Assembly: GCA_012719115.1 (NCBI GenBank)
Contig: JAAYAZ010000204.1
Location: 1-19,862, forward strand
Length of the DNA stretch: 19,862 nucleotides
DNA from: Dehalococcoidales bacterium
GTDB taxonomy: Bacteria > Chloroflexota > Dehalococcoidia > Dehalococcoidales > UBA5627
Reading direction: 5' to 3'
Position numbers and translations under genes: made by a program
The notes under the pieces: generated by a model
What the model saw: the letters and a program-made list of their open reading frames with translations, nothing else
Databases searched by the model: none
What the model was told of the DNA's origin: nothing
Shown: positions 17,961 through 19,862 of the stretch, in pieces
Layout of the letters: every line of letters begins with the position of its first letter
Position numbering within the stretch: the first letter of the stretch is position 1

Positions 17961-18085
17961 CTTTTTATTGTCTTTGTGCGCATGGCAAAAAAATCCATAT
18001 TCTCGTTTGTGGAGCCTTCCCATCGATACACTCAGAACGGGTTCAAAGAGCGGCTTTTTATTGTCTTTGTGCGTATGACAAAAAA
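17955..18085 (+). repeat. tandem duplication, unit about 93 bp
   Basis: The stretch GAGCGGCTTTTTATTGTCTT and the following TGTGCG at 17955-17980 recurs at 18048-18073, and similarity continues through the ATGGCAAAAAA / ATGACAAAAAA ends. Across about 38 bp I count two or three mismatches. The DNA before each unit is a divergent copy of the dispersed repeat, so the duplicated unit is the repeat plus its tail. Confidence 0.7.
18018..18042 (+). repeat. dispersed intergenic repeat, copy D (most divergent)
   Basis: TTCCCATCGATACACTCAGA followed by ACGGG. Positions of the shared bases agree with the TCGACAAGCTCAGGACG pattern with several substitutions. Confidence 0.4.
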
Positions 18086-18090
18086 CGTAG

Positions 18091-18109
18091 GGACGACCAT
18101 TGGTCGTCC
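18091..18109. repeat. perfect hairpin GGACGACCA-T-TGGTCGTCC
   Basis: A 9-bp perfect inverted repeat with a one-base centre, preceded by GTAG. No T tract follows, so it does not look like an intrinsic terminator. It may belong to a family of short palindromic intergenic repeats. Confidence 0.55.
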
Positions 18110-18312
18110 GCGCATCAGATACAATATGCAAATCACTATAGTAATCGAATTAAATCACCTTTGATTCCCCTTTTCCAAAGTGCAAGAATACGCTCTCTTT
18201 ATAACGTAAAATATTATAAATTAAACGAAAAGCACTTTTCTTGATAATAAAAAAAGTTAACATAATAGTCATTTACCACTTTGTAAGGGGAGATTGGTAG
18301 GTATTTAAGCGG

Positions 18313-18891
18313 TTAAATATTCCCCGTAACCATCTTTAAGAAATACTCATGCATTCTGTTATCATCCGCCAGTTCCGGATGGAAAGACATCCCCAGCAGG
18401 TTATTTTGCCGGACGGCGACAATGGTACCGCTATCTAATTTCGCTAAAATCTCAACATTGTCATTGGCTTCTTCAATCAAAGGGGCGCGGATGAATACCG
18501 AGTGGAATGGTTTTTCTCCCAGCGCTTTAATAGCGAGGTCTGTTTCAAAACTGTCAGGTTGCCTGCCGAAGGCGTTGCGCATCACTTTAATATCCATTAG
18601 CCCGAGTGTTTGGATGTCGGAATTAGTAACTGTTTTGGCAAGCAGAATCATTCCGGCGCAGGTGCCCATCATCGGGAAGCCATCGAGCCCCATTTTGCGG
18701 AGCGGCTCGATGAGCTCATAGTTATTTGCCAGATTAAGCATGGTGGTGCTTTCTCCACCGGGAATAATAAGCCCGTCCAAACCTTTCAGTTCGGCGGGCT
18801 TACGTATTTGTTTGCTCTCAACTCCCAGCTGCTTAAGAACACTGGCATGCTCTATAAAAGCCCCTTGCAGGGCGAGTAAACCGATATTCAT
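18313..18891 (-). CDS. pdxT: pyridoxal 5'-phosphate synthase glutaminase subunit
   Basis: A 192-residue class I glutaminase that hydrolyses glutamine and passes ammonia to the PdxS synthase for vitamin B6 production. Seen: GLLALQGAFIEHASVLKQLG at the N-terminus, IIPGGEST, nucleophile C78 in GTCAGM, and the H171 and E173 of the triad in SFHPEL. R109-Q111 (FGRQ) also fit the family. Length is normal and the protein looks complete. PdxS is not in this window. The start lies 3 bp behind the serA stop, without a clear Shine-Dalgarno sequence, so translation is probably coupled to serA. The pairing of serine and B6 synthesis is reasonable, since serine transaminase needs pyridoxal phosphate. Confidence 0.95.
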   Translation of the reverse strand: MNIGLLALQGAFIEHASVLKQLGVESKQIRKPAELKGLDGLIIPGGESTTMLNLANNYELIEPLRKMGLDGFPMMGTCAGMILLAKTVTNSDIQTLGLMDIKVMRNAFGRQPDSFETDLAIKALGEKPFHSVFIRAPLIEEANDNVEILAKLDSGTIVAVRQNNLLGMSFHPELADDNRMHEYFLKMVTGNI

Positions 18892-18894
18892 ATT

Positions 18895-19862
18895 TTATAT
18901 CTTGACTATATTAGCGCTGTAAACATCGGGCAAGGCTAATAGCTTCTCTATCTGTTCCTTTGAGAAAGGCGCATCCAGTGCCAGTATCATAAGAGCCTGT
19001 CCTCTGGGTTTTAAGCGGCTCAAGTGCATATAGCTGATATTTACATCTCCGTCTCCGGCAATCTTGCCTACCGCACCGATGAGTCCCGGCCTGTCTCTGT
19101 GGTCGCTGAACAGGAAATAGCCGCCGGTAGGAACAATATCTATCCAGTAATCATTTATCCTGACGACATGTGTTTCTCCGCGCAGCACTGTTCCGGCAAC
19201 CGTAATTGTTTCCGAACTGGTGGTTACCTCTATGGTAATCAAATTGGCATAGTTTTCACAGGTTGATTCTTTTTGTTCGATAACTTTTATCCCGCGGCGG
19301 GCAGCGATAATATTGGCGTTAACAACATTAACTCTTTCTTCTGTTAAACGGTTGAGCACACCCCCCAGTATTGCCGCCTTCAAAGCGTTGGTATCATAGC
19401 CGGATATTTCAACCTGATATTTGATGGTAAGTCCGGTCATCTGCCCTTCTCCCAGGTAACTGGCCACGTTTCCGATAGTGGATGAAACTTCAAGGAACGG
19501 GGAGAGGAAAGGCATTGCTTCTGCCTTGATAAAAGGCGCATTGACGGCATATTTGGCAGGCTGGCCGTTAAATACATCTATAATTTGCTGTACTACCTCT
19601 GTGGCTGCCAGAGTCTGCGCTTCGGTGGTAGATGCCCCGAGATGAGGGGTAACTATGATTTTATCGCAATCAAAAAGCGGGCTTTCTGTGCAGGGTTCAT
19701 TTTCGAATACATCTATTGCTGCCCCGGCAACTCTCTTTTCCTTGACGGCTTTCACCAGTGCCTCGTTATCTATAAGACCGCCGCGAGCTGCATTGATTAT
19801 GCGTACATTCGGTTTAACTGTAGCGAGTTCCTTTTCACCGATGATATTTTTGGTGGATTCCG
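18895..19862 (-). CDS. serA: D-3-phosphoglycerate dehydrogenase, C-terminal part (5' end outside window)
   Basis: The frame is open to the right window edge; about 322 codons are visible of a normal 525 or so. The GTG at 19755 is an internal Val (NEALV). The visible part starts ESTKNIIGEKELATVKPNVR and holds the catalytic ARGGLIDNEAL stretch and the active-site His of TPHLGAST. The intervening allosteric substrate-binding domain and a C-terminal ACT domain (ending DVYSANIVKI) follow, so this is the long, serine-regulated type of enzyme. It oxidises 3-phosphoglycerate as the first step of serine synthesis. It sits directly before pdxT in one transcription unit. Feedback inhibition by serine through the ACT domain is known for the family and inferred here. 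Confidence 0.95.
   Translation of the reverse strand, partial: ESTKNIIGEKELATVKPNVRIINAARGGLIDNEALVKAVKEKRVAGAAIDVFENEPCTESPLFDCDKIIVTPHLGASTTEAQTLAATEVVQQIIDVFNGQPAKYAVNAPFIKAEAMPFLSPFLEVSSTIGNVASYLGEGQMTGLTIKYQVEISGYDTNALKAAILGGVLNRLTEERVNVVNANIIAARRGIKVIEQKESTCENYANLITIEVTTSSETITVAGTVLRGETHVVRINDYWIDIVPTGGYFLFSDHRDRPGLIGAVGKIAGDGDVNISYMHLSRLKPRGQALMILALDAPFSKEQIEKLLALPDVYSANIVKI

Larger units (their letters stand above)
17819..18312. other. 494-bp repeat-rich intergenic region between convergent genes
   Basis: It contains three copies of the CTTCGACAAGCTCAG-like dispersed repeat, a 93-bp imperfect tandem duplication and a perfect 9-bp hairpin (18091-18109). From about 18120 to 18312 the sequence is AT-rich and I see nothing recognisable. 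The open frames that cross this region repeat the same short peptide because of the duplication and do not look like genes. Confidence 0.65.

Noticed and set aside
17848..18109. CRISPR array
   Set aside because: Repeats are divergent, in both orientations and irregularly spaced, and no cas gene is present.
17879..18244. Open frame of 121 codons in the intergenic region with a repeated AAFYCLCA peptide
   Set aside because: The peptide repeat is explained by the 93-bp tandem duplication; no ribosome site and no family resemblance.

Overview
The window looks like chromosomal DNA of an anaerobic Chloroflexota bacterium, most likely class Dehalococcoidia. The main argument is the 686-residue fused mannosyl-3-phosphoglycerate synthase/phosphatase at 6882-8942, an architecture known from Dehalococcoides. 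The RnfC/NuoE/NuoF/NuoG-type iron-sulfur proteins, the HgdB-like dehydratase subunit and the actinobacterial-style heptose-activation genes fit an anaerobe of this kind. The assignment is inference from gene content, not a phylogeny.

Layout. 2-1084 (+): the C-terminal part of a Thr-rich, membrane-anchored surface protein, followed by a strong hairpin terminator. 1204-1653 (+): promoter, AbrB-type antitoxin and a 24-codon remnant of a RelE-type toxin. 3040 down to 1482 (-): heptose-1-phosphate guanylyltransferase and a heptose-7-phosphate kinase that lost its C-terminal third. The toxin remnant and the kinase remnant meet tail to tail, which suggests one deletion removed the 3' ends of both genes. 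6401 down to 3320 (-): three overlapping or closely spaced genes for an NADH-oxidising iron-sulfur (diaphorase) module, led by an unusual ferredoxin-NuoE fusion and preceded by a good promoter. 6402-6881: a divergent control region. 6882-8942 (+): the mannosylglycerate gene.

14393 down to 9093 (-): pth, a LOG-like gene, enolase, a TcmP-family protein, an HgdB-like protein and GAPDH, all co-directional with short gaps. Glycolytic functions are therefore mixed with two poorly understood proteins. 14456-17818 (+): ligA and a DUF1015 gene, divergent from pth. The 62-bp gap between pth and ligA, and the start of the LOG-like gene, carry promoter-like boxes so close to the start codons that leaderless or nearly leaderless mRNAs are likely. 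17819-18312: a 494-bp intergenic region full of repeats. 19862 down to 18313 (-): serA (cut by the window end) and pdxT.

The genes cover central carbon metabolism (GAPDH, enolase, serine branch from 3-phosphoglycerate, mannosylglycerate from 3-phosphoglycerate), vitamin B6, NADH-linked electron transfer, cell-surface glycan precursors and housekeeping (Pth, LigA). I see no tRNA, rRNA, CRISPR array, IS element or phage gene. The points most worth a second look are the double-truncation junction near 1625, the ferredoxin-NuoE fusion without a visible hydrogenase or dehydrogenase partner, the TcmP/HgdB pair inside the glycolytic gene string, the leaderless starts, and the family of CTTCGACAAGCTCAG-like intergenic repeats.
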